Positions 43,348 to 54,484 of a stretch of 61,706 nucleotides of DNA are shown here, one piece after another. The first letter of the stretch is position 1; every line of letters begins with the position of its first letter. The stretch is from Sphingomonas sanguinis (GTDB lineage Bacteria > Pseudomonadota > Alphaproteobacteria > Sphingomonadales > Sphingomonadaceae). The stretch covers positions 1 to 61,706 of the forward strand of contig NZ_LDTE01000124.1 of the NCBI RefSeq assembly GCF_001476905.1. Direction: 5' to 3'. Below the pieces are notes generated by a model. The model was not told where the DNA came from. It saw nothing but the letters and a program-made list of their open reading frames with translations, and did not search any database. The position numbers and the translations under genes were made by a program.

Positions 43348-43651
43348 AAATGGTCCCCTTTTCGCGCGCGAAGCGGCGCGGTCCGGCCGTCTTTCGGCTC
43401 GGTTGAGCGTGCCCCTGCGCTACGAACATTGCCGTTATGTTACAAAGTTCACGCTTGCGACAGGGGGTGGTTCACTCCGTGTCGAGGCGTTGCAGTTTGG
43501 CAACGGTAATGGGAGCGGTAACGCTACTATCTCGCTCTTCTGGCGGTGTAATTTTTAGCGATTGCGGCGGGCTGCGCTTGTCGTCCTACCCTCGCTGGTC
43601 CGGCCCGCCCCGGGGCCGGATCGTGACGCCAAAGTCACGATCTGGCCATGC
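43348..43651. other. 304-bp intergenic gap between ligA and the TonB receptor
   Basis: This gap holds the promoter and leader of the receptor gene (minus strand). At 43621-43640 a 7-pair palindrome (TCGTGAC and GTCACGA, 6-base loop) lies just beyond the ligA stop and could end its transcript, though no T run follows. I see no gene in it. Confidence 0.5.
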
Positions 43652-45823
<2,172 letters not shown>

Positions 45824-45883
45824 TCAAGATGGCGGCGTGCGAAGGACGTCAGGACGCCCGGCAATGTGCCGGCCCACACCGGG

Positions 45884-46117
45884 TCAGGATAGGGGGGCGG
45901 CACCGGACGGCATGAAGGATTTCGGCGTCGCGCAGGGCAGCTCATTGACGTCGCAGCCATTTTCGAGGAGCCAGCAGCGCGCCTCGTCGATATGGATCGC
46001 GACGCGAGAAAGATCGAGCTTGTCCGCCAGCGCCAGACAGGACTGAAGCCCCGCCAGCAATGCGGTCATATCGTTTGCGCTGGGCGGCATGGGAGAAGAA
46101 GTGAGTCGGCTCAGCAT
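45884..46117 (-). CDS. Small conserved hypothetical protein
   Basis: This product of up to 77 residues contains MTALLAGLQSCLALADKLDL, followed by SRVAIHIDEARCWLLEN. Similar small proteins with an amphipathic helix and a VAIHIDEA motif occur in sphingomonads, which is why I accept it as coding. The ATG at 46117 and a later ATG at 46069 are both possible; neither has a strong ribosome site. Function unknown. It sits between recN and ligA. Confidence 0.55.
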   Translation of the reverse strand: MLSRLTSSPMPPSANDMTALLAGLQSCLALADKLDLSRVAIHIDEARCWLLENGCDVNELPCATPKSFMPSGAAPLS

Positions 46118-46207
46118 CGGTTAGGTCCAATGGGATCACGAAAACGTTCCGGCGCTTGCGCCTTACCACAATCGCGTATCACGTATAAAATAATTTTCCA
46201 CTAATTG

Positions 46208-47872
46208 TCAGTGGCACTCCAACAGTCTGTCGGCCTGGGCGCGCGCTTCGTCGGTGATGGTCGCGCCGGACAGCATGCGAGCGATCTCTTCGCGCCGCTC
46301 GACCTCGCTCAGGCGGCGCACGCCGGTACGGGTGACGGTGCCGTCATGGCTCTTGGCGATCAGCAGATGCGCGGCCCCGCGCGCCGCCACCTGCGGGCTG
46401 TGCGTGACGACGAGCAGCTGGGTCCGCTGGGCCAGACGATGCAGCCGGTCGCCGATCGCCGAGGCGACCGCGCCGCCCACGCCGCGATCGATCTCGTCGA
46501 AGATCATGGTGGATGCGCCGCCTTCCTCGGCCAGCGCAACCTTCAGCGCCAGGATGAAGCGCGACAATTCGCCGCCGCTGGCGATCTTCATCAGGGGCGC
46601 GAAGGGGGCGCCGGGATTGGTCGAAATCTCGAATTCCACCCGGTCCTTGCCCGCCGCCGACCAGCCGCTCGACTCGACCGGCGCGACGACGGTGCGGAAG
46701 CGCGCGGCGTCGAGCTTGAGCGGTGCAAGCTCGTTCTTCACCGCCTGGTCCAGCCGCTCGGCGGCGGCGGCCCGGGCTGTCGAGACTTGCGCGGCGACCT
46801 TGTCATAGGCGGCGCGGGCAGTCGCGACCGCCGCCTCCAGCCGTCCGATGCCTTCCTCGCCCGCATCGAGCCGCTCCAGCCGCCCCTGCAGCTGTTCGGT
46901 CAGCGCAGCCAGATCGTCGGGCTGGACCCGGTGCTTGCGCGCCATGCCGCGCAGCTCGAACAGGCGCGCTTCGTCCTCCTCCAGTGCGCGGGGGTCATAG
47001 GCCAGCTCGCGCTGCGCCTCGACCAGCCGCTCCTCGGCCAGCGATGCCTCGATCACCGCGCGGTCGATCGCGGCGAGCGCGTCGGCCAGCGCCGGATGGT
47101 CCTCGCCGATACGCTCCAGCACGCGGGCGGCTTGGCGCAGGCCCGCCAACGCGCCGTCAGAACCCTGCAGATGCTCGTCGATCGCGCCGAGTTCGCCCGC
47201 GATCTTTTCCGAACGCTGCATGGTGCGGCGACGGTCGGCCAGCGTCTCTTCCTCGCCGGGCTCCGGGGCGAGCTTGGTGAGTTCGGCGACCGCATGTTCC
47301 AGCCATTCGCGGTCGCGCGCCGCCGTCTCGATCTCGTCGCGGGCGGTCGCCAATGCGGTCTCCGCCTCGCGCAAGGCGGCCCAGGCGATCCCGACCGCAT
47401 GGGTATCGATCCGCCCGAAGCTGTCGAGCATCATCCGGTGGCCGCGTGGGTTCAGCAGGCCGCGATCGTCATGCTGGCCGTGAATCTCGACCAGGAAGGG
47501 CGCGATCTCTCGGAGCAACGCGGCGGAGGCGGGCTGGCTGTTGACGAAGCCCCGGCTACCGCCATCGGCCTTGACCTGGCGGCGCACGATCAGCGGCTCG
47601 CCGGGTTCGACCTCGATCCCCGCCTCGTCCAGGATCAGCGACAGGCGGCTGTCGGGGGCGGGGGGCTCGAAACTGGCGGTGACGATCGCCTGCCCCGCGC
47701 CGTGGCGGACCAGTCCGCTATCGCCGCGCCCCCCCAGCGCCAGGCCCAGCGCGTCGAGCAGGATCGACTTGCCCGCCCCGGTCTCGCCCGTCAGGACGCC
47801 CAGGCCACGGCCGAAATCGAGGTCCAGCGCCTCGATCAGGACGACATCACGAATGGACAGCGCGGTCAGCAT
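46208..47872 (-). CDS. recN: DNA repair protein RecN
   Basis: This 554-residue SMC-like ATPase acts in double-strand break repair. It begins MLTALSIRDVVLIEALDLDF with Walker A GETGAGKSILLDAL, has a central coiled coil (residues about 160-370) and ends with the ABC signature GGELSRFILALK and Walker B STMIFDEIDRGVGG. Length is standard. It follows bamD on the same strand across a repeat element. Confidence 0.97.
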   Translation of the reverse strand: MLTALSIRDVVLIEALDLDFGRGLGVLTGETGAGKSILLDALGLALGGRGDSGLVRHGAGQAIVTASFEPPAPDSRLSLILDEAGIEVEPGEPLIVRRQVKADGGSRGFVNSQPASAALLREIAPFLVEIHGQHDDRGLLNPRGHRMMLDSFGRIDTHAVGIAWAALREAETALATARDEIETAARDREWLEHAVAELTKLAPEPGEEETLADRRRTMQRSEKIAGELGAIDEHLQGSDGALAGLRQAARVLERIGEDHPALADALAAIDRAVIEASLAEERLVEAQRELAYDPRALEEDEARLFELRGMARKHRVQPDDLAALTEQLQGRLERLDAGEEGIGRLEAAVATARAAYDKVAAQVSTARAAAAERLDQAVKNELAPLKLDAARFRTVVAPVESSGWSAAGKDRVEFEISTNPGAPFAPLMKIASGGELSRFILALKVALAEEGGASTMIFDEIDRGVGGAVASAIGDRLHRLAQRTQLLVVTHSPQVAARGAAHLLIAKSHDGTVTRTGVRRLSEVERREEIARMLSGATITDEARAQADRLLECH

Positions 47873-47985
47873 GGCGCGCGATATAAAGGCAAACGCCGCG
47901 CGATGTTATCCCCCGCGGCGAAAATGATCCCGATTTGTTCGGGGCGACACGTGCAGCCAACCGACAGCGAAGCCAATTCCTTCCC

Positions 47986-48177
47986 TCGCCCCTCATAGAG
48001 GGGAGAGGGTTGCGCAGACTTAGGCTTTGCGAAAGCAAAGGCTTAGTCGTAGCTGGGTGAGGGGTGGATGCTCGCATAAGCGAGCGCGAGCCCAAAGCTC
48101 GCTCAACCCCTCACCCAAGCTGCGCTAGCCAGCAGGCTGGCAAGCTCCGCTAACCCTCTCCCCTATCCAGGGGAGAG
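47986..48177. repeat. About 192-bp nested inverted-repeat element, relative of the hairpin family
   Basis: Outer 12-base arms (48000-48011 and 48152-48163) and inner 11-base arms (48055-48065 and 48106-48116) are nested, with two further palindromes at the tip (GCTCGC-ataa-GCGAGC and GCGAGC-ccaaa-GCTCGC). The layout is like the 116-122 bp elements, but sequence and length differ. It occupies most of the 324-base gap between recN and bamD; I see no gene there. Confidence 0.8.
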
Positions 48178-48196
48178 AAGAAAAGACGTAGAAATT

Positions 48197-49135
48197 TTAT
48201 CCCGTCGGCGAACTGTTGTTGCCGGTCGGCGTCGGGCGGCCCGGCGCGGCGGCGCTGGGCGTCACGGTGCCGCCGCCGCCACCCGGCTGGCCGATATTGA
48301 CCGAGCCCGGCGTGCCGGTCGGCACGATGGGCTGGCCCGGCTGGATCGCGGGGATCGGCTGCACCGGATATTCGCGCATCAGCTTATAGGCGCGGTTGTA
48401 CCAGTCGCTGCCCGGATAATTGGCGCCCAGCACGGCGGCGGCGCGCTCGGCCTCGGGGCGGACGCCCAGCGCCAGATAGGTCTCGGTCAGCCGCATCAGC
48501 GCCTCGGGCGTGTGGCTGGTGGTCTGATACTTGTCGACGACGGTGCGGAAGCGCATCGACGCGGCCAGCCACTGATGGCGGTCCTCGTAGAAGCGGCCGA
48601 TCTCCATCTCCTTGCCCGCCAGGTGATCGTTGACCAGATCGACCTTCAGTCGCGCATCGGCGGCATAGCGGGAATTGGGATAGCGGCGCATCAGCTCACC
48701 CAGAGCGTCCAGCGCCTGGCGGGTGATCTTCTGGTCGCGGGTCACGTCCTGGATCTGCTCGTAATAGCCGAGCGCGATCAGGTAATAGGCATAGGGCGCG
48801 TCGCGATTGCCGGGGTGAACCGACAGGAAACGCTGCGCCGACTGGATCGACTGGGTATAGTCGCGGCCGAGATAATAGCTGAACGCGCTCATCAGCTGTG
48901 CGCGGCGGGCCCAGATCGAATAGGGGTGCTGGCGCTCCACCTCGTCGAACAGCAGCGCCGCTTCCTTGTAGCGGTGCTGGTCCAGCCGGTTCTTGGCGGC
49001 CGTGTACAGCGTGCCCACGTCGCGCGCGACATAAGGCAGGTCGGTGCGGGTACGGTTGCGGGCGCAACCCGCGATCGGAAGGGCCATGGCGGCGATGAGC
49101 GCCAGCGACAGCGCACGGGAACGGGGGTTACGCAT
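48197..49135 (-). CDS. bamD: Outer membrane assembly lipoprotein BamD
   Basis: This 312-residue lipoprotein (signal ending PIAGC) is the essential BamD component of the BAM complex. It contains five TPR-like helix pairs (LYTAAKNRLDQHRYKEAALLF; YYEQIQDVTRDQ). The C-terminus has a Pro/Gly/Gln-rich tail of about 60 residues, longer than in E. coli. The ATG at 49135 has AAGGA 8 bases upstream. It precedes recN, an order often seen in alphaproteobacteria. Confidence 0.95.
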   Translation of the reverse strand: MRNPRSRALSLALIAAMALPIAGCARNRTRTDLPYVARDVGTLYTAAKNRLDQHRYKEAALLFDEVERQHPYSIWARRAQLMSAFSYYLGRDYTQSIQSAQRFLSVHPGNRDAPYAYYLIALGYYEQIQDVTRDQKITRQALDALGELMRRYPNSRYAADARLKVDLVNDHLAGKEMEIGRFYEDRHQWLAASMRFRTVVDKYQTTSHTPEALMRLTETYLALGVRPEAERAAAVLGANYPGSDWYNRAYKLMREYPVQPIPAIQPGQPIVPTGTPGSVNIGQPGGGGGTVTPSAAAPGRPTPTGNNSSPTG

Positions 49136-49341
49136 CGCGCATGTCCTTAGCGCAGCATTGGGGCGGGGAACAGTCCTTCCGCGCACATGGCATCACGACG
49201 GATTCGCGGGCGGAACGGCTTGCCTTCGGCTATCGGCTCGCGGCATGGGCGGGCGCGACGATGACCGGGCGGACTGCGGGGCGGAACGGCCCGGCGCACC
49301 GACGGTTTCACCGTCGCCCGATCGGAAGGATTGAACGACCC

Positions 49342-50166
49342 ATGCCCGCCACGCTGCTCCACACCCACCGCGTCGAAAAGCCCTGGGGGCGTCACACGCT
49401 GTATCCCGGGTTCGAGGATGCTCCGGCCGATGGTGCGCCGATCGGCGAAGTGTGGTTCCAGGAGCCTGGCGACACCTCGCCCGATCTGCTCATCAAATAT
49501 CTCTTCACCAGCGAGAAGCTGTCGGTCCAGGTGCATCCCGACGACGAACAGGCCCAGGCCCGTGGCCTGCCGCGCGGCAAGGACGAATGCTGGACGATCC
49601 TGACCGCCGAGCCCGATTCGACCATCGCGCTGGGGCCCAAGGCACCGATGACCAAGGAGCAATTGCGGGCCGATGCGCGGAACGGCTCGGTCGAGGCCGA
49701 TCTCGACTGGGTGCCGGTGAAGGAAGGCGACTTCTATTACGCCCCCTCGGGCACGATCCATGCGATCGGCGCGGGGCTGACCGTGATCGAGGTGCAGCAG
49801 AATAGCGAAACTACCTATCGCCTGTATGATTATGGCAGCGACCGCGAACTGCATTTGGAGGACGGTGTCGATGTCGCGCATCTGACCCCGTATCAGCCGA
49901 TCGTCTCGCCGGGCCCGGCGGGTGAGGGACGCGATATCCTGGTCGAGGGGCCGAAATTCGTGCTCGAGCGCTGGGCGGCGGGCGAACATGCGGTGACCTT
50001 GCCCGAGGGCCGGACGGCTTGGCTGATCCCGATCACCGGTTCGGGCGAAGTCGCAGGCGTCGCGTTCCAGGCAGGCCAGTGCCTGACGGTGACGGGCACC
50101 GAGACGATCACCCTGTCGGCCGATGGCGATGCGTTGTTCGCTTATGCGGGGACGCAGCGGCTGTAA
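49342..50166 (+). CDS. manA: Class I mannose-6-phosphate isomerase
   Basis: This 274-residue zinc enzyme interconverts mannose-6-phosphate and fructose-6-phosphate, feeding GDP-mannose and polysaccharide synthesis. Zinc-site motifs are SVQVHPDDEQA and the later GTIHAIGAGLTVIEVQQ, with the N-terminal KPWGRHTLYPGF. It is shorter than E. coli ManA (391) but within the size of the compact bacterial form. The ATG at 49342 is preferred; the upstream extension overlaps the bamD leader. It stands alone, divergent from bamD. Confidence 0.9.
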   Translation: MPATLLHTHRVEKPWGRHTLYPGFEDAPADGAPIGEVWFQEPGDTSPDLLIKYLFTSEKLSVQVHPDDEQAQARGLPRGKDECWTILTAEPDSTIALGPKAPMTKEQLRADARNGSVEADLDWVPVKEGDFYYAPSGTIHAIGAGLTVIEVQQNSETTYRLYDYGSDRELHLEDGVDVAHLTPYQPIVSPGPAGEGRDILVEGPKFVLERWAAGEHAVTLPEGRTAWLIPITGSGEVAGVAFQAGQCLTVTGTETITLSADGDALFAYAGTQRL

Positions 50167-50235
50167 GAGTTGAGGGCACCACCCTCCCTTCCCGGGTGGG
50201 AGAGGGAGGGCGGTCCTTCGGACGAGATTGCGGGT

Positions 50236-51681
50236 TTAGAATAGCCCGGGCACGTCCCGCTGCGCGGGCGAGGGGTTGTTCGGCTGAACCAGCTTGCGCG
50301 GGCCGTCGCTGACTGACAGTGCGCGGAACGACGATGTGCTGATCGGTGTACAGCTCTTACCCTGCAGGAAGTTCAGCGCGGCGCGGGTCGAGGCTTCCTG
50401 CGGATCGCCCATCTTGCGGGTCAGGTCGTCCCCCGCCTGGCAAGTGGCGCTCATTCGGCTGGCCAGTCCGTCATAATAATCGCCCTGGCGATTGGCGTTC
50501 TGGGAGGCAAAGGCGATGACGCGCAGCCGGTCGTCGCAAGCCGCATTGTCGAGCCCGATCTGCCCCACCGGCTTGCCATAGGTATTGGCGCCGATCAGGC
50601 CGCTGTTCGATCCCATGTAGGGCAAGCTGCGATTAATGACCAATTCGCTCGCCGAGGCGGTGCCACCGGTGCCGATAAAGGCGATGCGGGTCGGCGCGAT
50701 CGATTCGGGCTGTGGCGCGAAATAGTCCGTCTCGTTCTGCGCCGACTTGCTGGGACGCAGCGTCACATATCCCAGCACGTCTGTCTTCTGACGCGCGCCG
50801 CCGAGCAGGTTGTTGAATAGGTCGGCGATATTGACGGCGCCGCCGCCATTATAGCGGAGATCGACGATCACTTGGGTGATCCCCTGCTGCTTGAAGGTCG
50901 CGAAGGCGGCGCGCAGCTGTGGATCGGCGGTGCTGATGAAAGTGCGCAGATTTATGTAACCGTAACGCTGGCCGTTTTCGACGATCACCTGCGTGCCGTA
51001 ATTGGGCGAGACTGGCTGGATGGTATAACTGGCCTTGGTCAGCGTGACGTTGCGGACATTGCCCGACGGATCGGCGACGCGCAGCACGCGGGTGGTCCCC
51101 GCCGTATCGGGCCCGAGTGCGTTTTCGATTCCGTTATTTTGGTCTGCGCGCACGATGTCCGAGATCGAGCGGATGGTCGAGCTGGAGGTGCCGATCCCCT
51201 GAATCTCGGTTCCGCGATCGATCCCGGCGGCGAGCGCGACACCGCTTTCGAAGGATTCGGCGACCATCAGCTTGGTCTGGGTCGAGTCGGCGGTCAGGCG
51301 AAAGCCGAATCCGGCGTCCGAGCCGGAATTGTAATAGGCGTCCTCCTCCTTGATGGAGGTGATGTGCGTAAAATAGCGATCCTTGCGCTGGGCGCGCGCT
51401 GTCGCGGTCAGCGCGTCGATATAGTCGCTGATATTGGTATATTGGCTGGGGTCGAGGCTGGTCGGCAGCGTCTCCGGGAAGAGATACCATTCGTTCATCT
51501 GGGCCAGCACCCAGTTCTGGCGGTCGCGCAGCGAACATCCCGCCACCGCCGTCGATCCGCCGCCGCCACCGCCGGATGCGATCTGGCCGCCACCACTGCT
51601 GCCGCCGCCGCCGCCATCGCCGCAACCTGCCAGCATGGCTGTCAAAGCCAAAAGCGCGCCGAACCGTCCCATCTGCTTCAT
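50236..51681 (-). CDS. S41 family C-terminal processing peptidase, lipoprotein
   Basis: This 481-residue protein has a lipoprotein signal (ALTAMLAGCGD), a glycine-rich spacer, a PDZ-like region (residues about 130-240) and an S41/tail-specific protease domain. The catalytic serine lies in GTGGTASASELVI, and a Lys in YGKPVGQ is the likely partner. S41 proteases of this kind trim periplasmic proteins. The ATG at 51681 has GAGGGGG 5 bases away. The gene is divergent from the GT4 gene. Confidence 0.9.
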   Translation of the reverse strand: MKQMGRFGALLALTAMLAGCGDGGGGGSSGGGQIASGGGGGGSTAVAGCSLRDRQNWVLAQMNEWYLFPETLPTSLDPSQYTNISDYIDALTATARAQRKDRYFTHITSIKEEDAYYNSGSDAGFGFRLTADSTQTKLMVAESFESGVALAAGIDRGTEIQGIGTSSSTIRSISDIVRADQNNGIENALGPDTAGTTRVLRVADPSGNVRNVTLTKASYTIQPVSPNYGTQVIVENGQRYGYINLRTFISTADPQLRAAFATFKQQGITQVIVDLRYNGGGAVNIADLFNNLLGGARQKTDVLGYVTLRPSKSAQNETDYFAPQPESIAPTRIAFIGTGGTASASELVINRSLPYMGSNSGLIGANTYGKPVGQIGLDNAACDDRLRVIAFASQNANRQGDYYDGLASRMSATCQAGDDLTRKMGDPQEASTRAALNFLQGKSCTPISTSSFRALSVSDGPRKLVQPNNPSPAQRDVPGLF

Positions 51682-51924
51682 GAAAACCCCCTCGAACGGG
51701 ATGACCGCATCCCGCCGTGTCAATGTGTCCGTGTCGAACTGTCCGGCGCATGAACGATTCGAGCGGGTGTCGATCATCGATCGACAATCTTACGCTGCCA
51801 TGACGTATCCGGTGCTGACAAGACGATGCTGACGCGCAAACATCGTGGCGATCATCGTCCGGGGCGGTTACGAACAAAGCTCGGCCAAGCGGGCCGTAGG
51901 CGGTGATGGGGATCGGAAGAGCGG

Positions 51925-53112
51925 ATGATGCATGTCCTGACCCTGTCCAGCCTGTTTCCCGACGCGACTCGGCCCAATTTTGGCATCTTCGTCGAACGGC
52001 AGACCACGGCGTTGGCGTCGCGGCCGGGCGTCTCGGTCCGGGTGGTCGCGCCGATCGGCCTGCCCATCCGGCCACTGGCGGGGGCCGCGCGTTTCCGGGC
52101 GCAGGCCGCACTGCCCGAGCGGGAGGACTGGCACGGGCTGGACGTGTCGCGGCCGCGCTTCACGACCCTGCCCGGCACGGGCGGACGGTTTCACGTCATG
52201 GCGCTACGCCGGGCGCTGGTTCCCGTACTCGACCGGCTGCGCGACGAGCAGCGGTTCGACGTGATCGACGCATCCTTCTTCTTTCCCGATGGTCCAGCAG
52301 CGGTGGCGCTGGGGCGGCGATATGGCGTGCCCGTGTCGATCAAGGCGCGCGGGGCCGATATTCATCATTGGGGCCGCATGTCCGCCACGCGCAGCCAGGT
52401 CGCGCGAGCGGCGACGCAGGCGGACGGCCTGCTGGCGGTCAGCGATGCGATGGCCGAGGATGTGGCTGCGCTGGGCGTGTCACGGCATCGGATTCGCGTC
52501 CATCACACCGGCGTCGACCAGGCCCGCTTCCAGCCGATCGAGCGGGCGGCGGCCAAACAGGCGCTGGGCGTCGCCGGGCCGCTCGTCATCTCGCTGGGGG
52601 CGCTGATCCCGCGCAAGGGGCACGGCGTGGTCATCGATGCGGTTGCGCGCCTGCCCGGCGTCACCTTGGTCATCATCGGGGAGGGGGCCGAGCGTGCCGC
52701 GCTGATCGCCCGCGCCGAACGAGCGGGGGTGGCGGAACGGGTCCGGCTGATCGGCGGTGTGCCGCACGCGGACCTGCCCGAGTGGCTGGGCGCGGCGGAC
52801 GTCATGGCGCTGGCCTCGGTGTCGGAGGGACTCGCCAATGCCTGGGTCGAGTCGCTCGCCTGCGGCACGCCGGCCGTCATTACCCCGGCGGGCGGCGCGG
52901 CCGATGTCGTGACCAGCCGGGCGGCGGGCCGGATCGCGCAAGCCGACCCAGACTCCTTTGCCACTGCCATTCGTGAGTTGCTCGATCAACCGCCCGATCC
53001 GTGGGCGACCCGCGCGGCGGTGCGCGACTTTACCTGGACGGCCAATGCAGCGGCACTGCACTCGCATTTAGCGGAATTGGTGGCGGTAAGAGGTCAGGCG
53101 TCGAGCGGGTAG
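51925..53112 (+). CDS. GT4 family glycosyltransferase
   Basis: This 395-residue GT-B glycosyltransferase has an N-terminal SLFPDATRPNFGIFVERQ segment and C-terminal donor-binding motifs SLGALIPRKGHGVV, IIGEGAE and the E-x7-E loop SVSEGLANAWVESLACG. It transfers an activated sugar to an acceptor at the cytoplasmic face. The start is ATG-ATG at 51925, preceded by GGAAGAGCGG. The 3' end overlaps the opposing Mth938-like gene by 19 bases. Sugar and acceptor are unknown. Confidence 0.92.
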   Translation: MMHVLTLSSLFPDATRPNFGIFVERQTTALASRPGVSVRVVAPIGLPIRPLAGAARFRAQAALPEREDWHGLDVSRPRFTTLPGTGGRFHVMALRRALVPVLDRLRDEQRFDVIDASFFFPDGPAAVALGRRYGVPVSIKARGADIHHWGRMSATRSQVARAATQADGLLAVSDAMAEDVAALGVSRHRIRVHHTGVDQARFQPIERAAAKQALGVAGPLVISLGALIPRKGHGVVIDAVARLPGVTLVIIGEGAERAALIARAERAGVAERVRLIGGVPHADLPEWLGAADVMALASVSEGLANAWVESLACGTPAVITPAGGAADVVTSRAAGRIAQADPDSFATAIRELLDQPPDPWATRAAVRDFTWTANAAALHSHLAELVAVRGQASSG

Positions 53113-53477
53113 AGGGCAGCGACGATCTTGCGACCTTCGCCGCGCAGCACGCCCCAGGAGCGGGCGGCGGCGCGGCTGTCCATCACCTCGACGCCCAGGC
53201 CGCGCGCTTCCAGCGCGGCGACGAAGGCGGCGGGCGCGCGGCGCAGGGTGGCGCCGGTGCCGAGCAGCAGGAATTCGGGCGCCTCGTCGACCAGCGCGGC
53301 CACCGCTCCGGCGGTCAGCAAGTCGAAGGGCGGGGGGCTCCAGGGCTCATGCCAGTCGGGCGCGAGGAGCAGCGCCGGATAGGCGATCTCGCCGACCCGA
53401 TAGCCCGTGGCGGCAAAGCCACGGACGATCGGGCCGGGCGCGGTCGGATCGCGCGTGATGCGGATCGAGTCGCTCAT
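53094..53477 (-). CDS. Mth938-like domain protein (DUF498)
   Basis: This 127-residue protein belongs to the Mth938/DUF498 family, with the hallmark EFLLLGTGATLRR and a closing MDSRAAARSWGVLRGEGR. Human NDUFAF3 is a relative. Bacterial members have no settled function, but they often sit next to secDF in alphaproteobacteria, as here: it is 10 bases after secF. Its 3' end overlaps the opposing GT4 gene. Confidence 0.93.
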   Translation of the reverse strand: MSDSIRITRDPTAPGPIVRGFAATGYRVGEIAYPALLLAPDWHEPWSPPPFDLLTAGAVAALVDEAPEFLLLGTGATLRRAPAAFVAALEARGLGVEVMDSRAAARSWGVLRGEGRKIVAALYPLDA

Positions 53478-53487
53478 GATGGGCGAC

Positions 53488-54468
53488 TCAGCCCTCGCGC
53501 GGGGTGATGCGCTCGGCGTCGGACACCTTGCGCTTGTCGGTGGTGCCCGGCTTCTCGCGGTTCGGCTCGGCGCGCAGGCCCAGCGTGATGAGCAGCGAGG
53601 ACGAGACGTATATCGACGAATAGGTGCCGACCACGATGCCCAGGATCATCGCGGCGGTGAAGCCGCGCAGCACATGGCCGCCCAGCAGCAGCAGCGCGAT
53701 CAGCGCCAGCAGGATCGTGACCGAGGTCATGACCGTGCGCGGCAGCGTTTCGTTCACCGACAGGTTGATGATCTCGCGCATGTCCATCTTGCGATAGCGG
53801 CGCATATTCTCGCGGATGCGGTCGTCGATGACGATCTTGTCGTTGATCGAATAGCCGATGATGGTCAGGAACGCCGCGATGATCGTCAGGTCGACTTCAA
53901 AGCGGGTGACCGCGAAGAAGCCCAGCGTCACCAGAAGATCGTGGACGATCGCGACGATCGTCGACACGCCGAACTGCCATTCGAAGCGGAAGATGGCGAA
54001 CAGGCCGATGCCCAGCACCGCCAGCACCACCGCCAGCACGCCGTGCTTGATCAGCTCGCCCGAAACCTTGCCCGACACCGTGTCGTAACGGCTGAAGGTC
54101 GCGCCGGGGAATTGCTGGCCCAGCACGGCCTCTACCTTGCGGACGACGGCATTGGTCGCGCCATCGTCGTTCGAGGTGGGGGCGGGCAGGCGGATGCTGA
54201 TGGTCCGGCCGTCGCCGACCGTCTGGATATTGGCTTCGCCGACGCCCAGCCCGTCGATGACCGAACGGACCCGGTCGACCGACGGCGGATTGGGGAATTT
54301 TTCTTCGATCATCAGGCCGCCGACGAAGTCGACGCCCAGATTGAGGCCCTTGGCGAACGTGACCCCGACCGCCAGCAGGGTGAGCGCGAGCGTCAGCCCG
54401 AACGCCCAGCCGCGCAGGCGGACAAAGTCGATGTTCGTATTGTCGGGGACGAGTTTCAGGAGGCGCAT
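53488..54468 (-). CDS. secF: Preprotein translocase subunit SecF
   Basis: This 326-residue protein has six transmembrane helices and pairs with SecD to use the proton gradient for late steps of Sec export. Motifs include LNLGVDFVGGLMIE at the N-terminus and YSINDKIVIDDRIREN in the membrane core. Length is normal. The ATG at 54468 follows the secD stop by 16 bases. It is the third gene of the yajC-secD-secF unit. Confidence 0.97.
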   Translation of the reverse strand: MRLLKLVPDNTNIDFVRLRGWAFGLTLALTLLAVGVTFAKGLNLGVDFVGGLMIEEKFPNPPSVDRVRSVIDGLGVGEANIQTVGDGRTISIRLPAPTSNDDGATNAVVRKVEAVLGQQFPGATFSRYDTVSGKVSGELIKHGVLAVVLAVLGIGLFAIFRFEWQFGVSTIVAIVHDLLVTLGFFAVTRFEVDLTIIAAFLTIIGYSINDKIVIDDRIRENMRRYRKMDMREIINLSVNETLPRTVMTSVTILLALIALLLLGGHVLRGFTAAMILGIVVGTYSSIYVSSSLLITLGLRAEPNREKPGTTDKRKVSDAERITPREG

Positions 54469-54484
54469 GATCTGTTCTCCTGCC

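Noticed and set aside
43621..43640. Palindrome as an operator for the TonB receptor
   Set aside because: It lies over 270 bases from the receptor start and directly behind ligA, so a receptor operator is unlikely.
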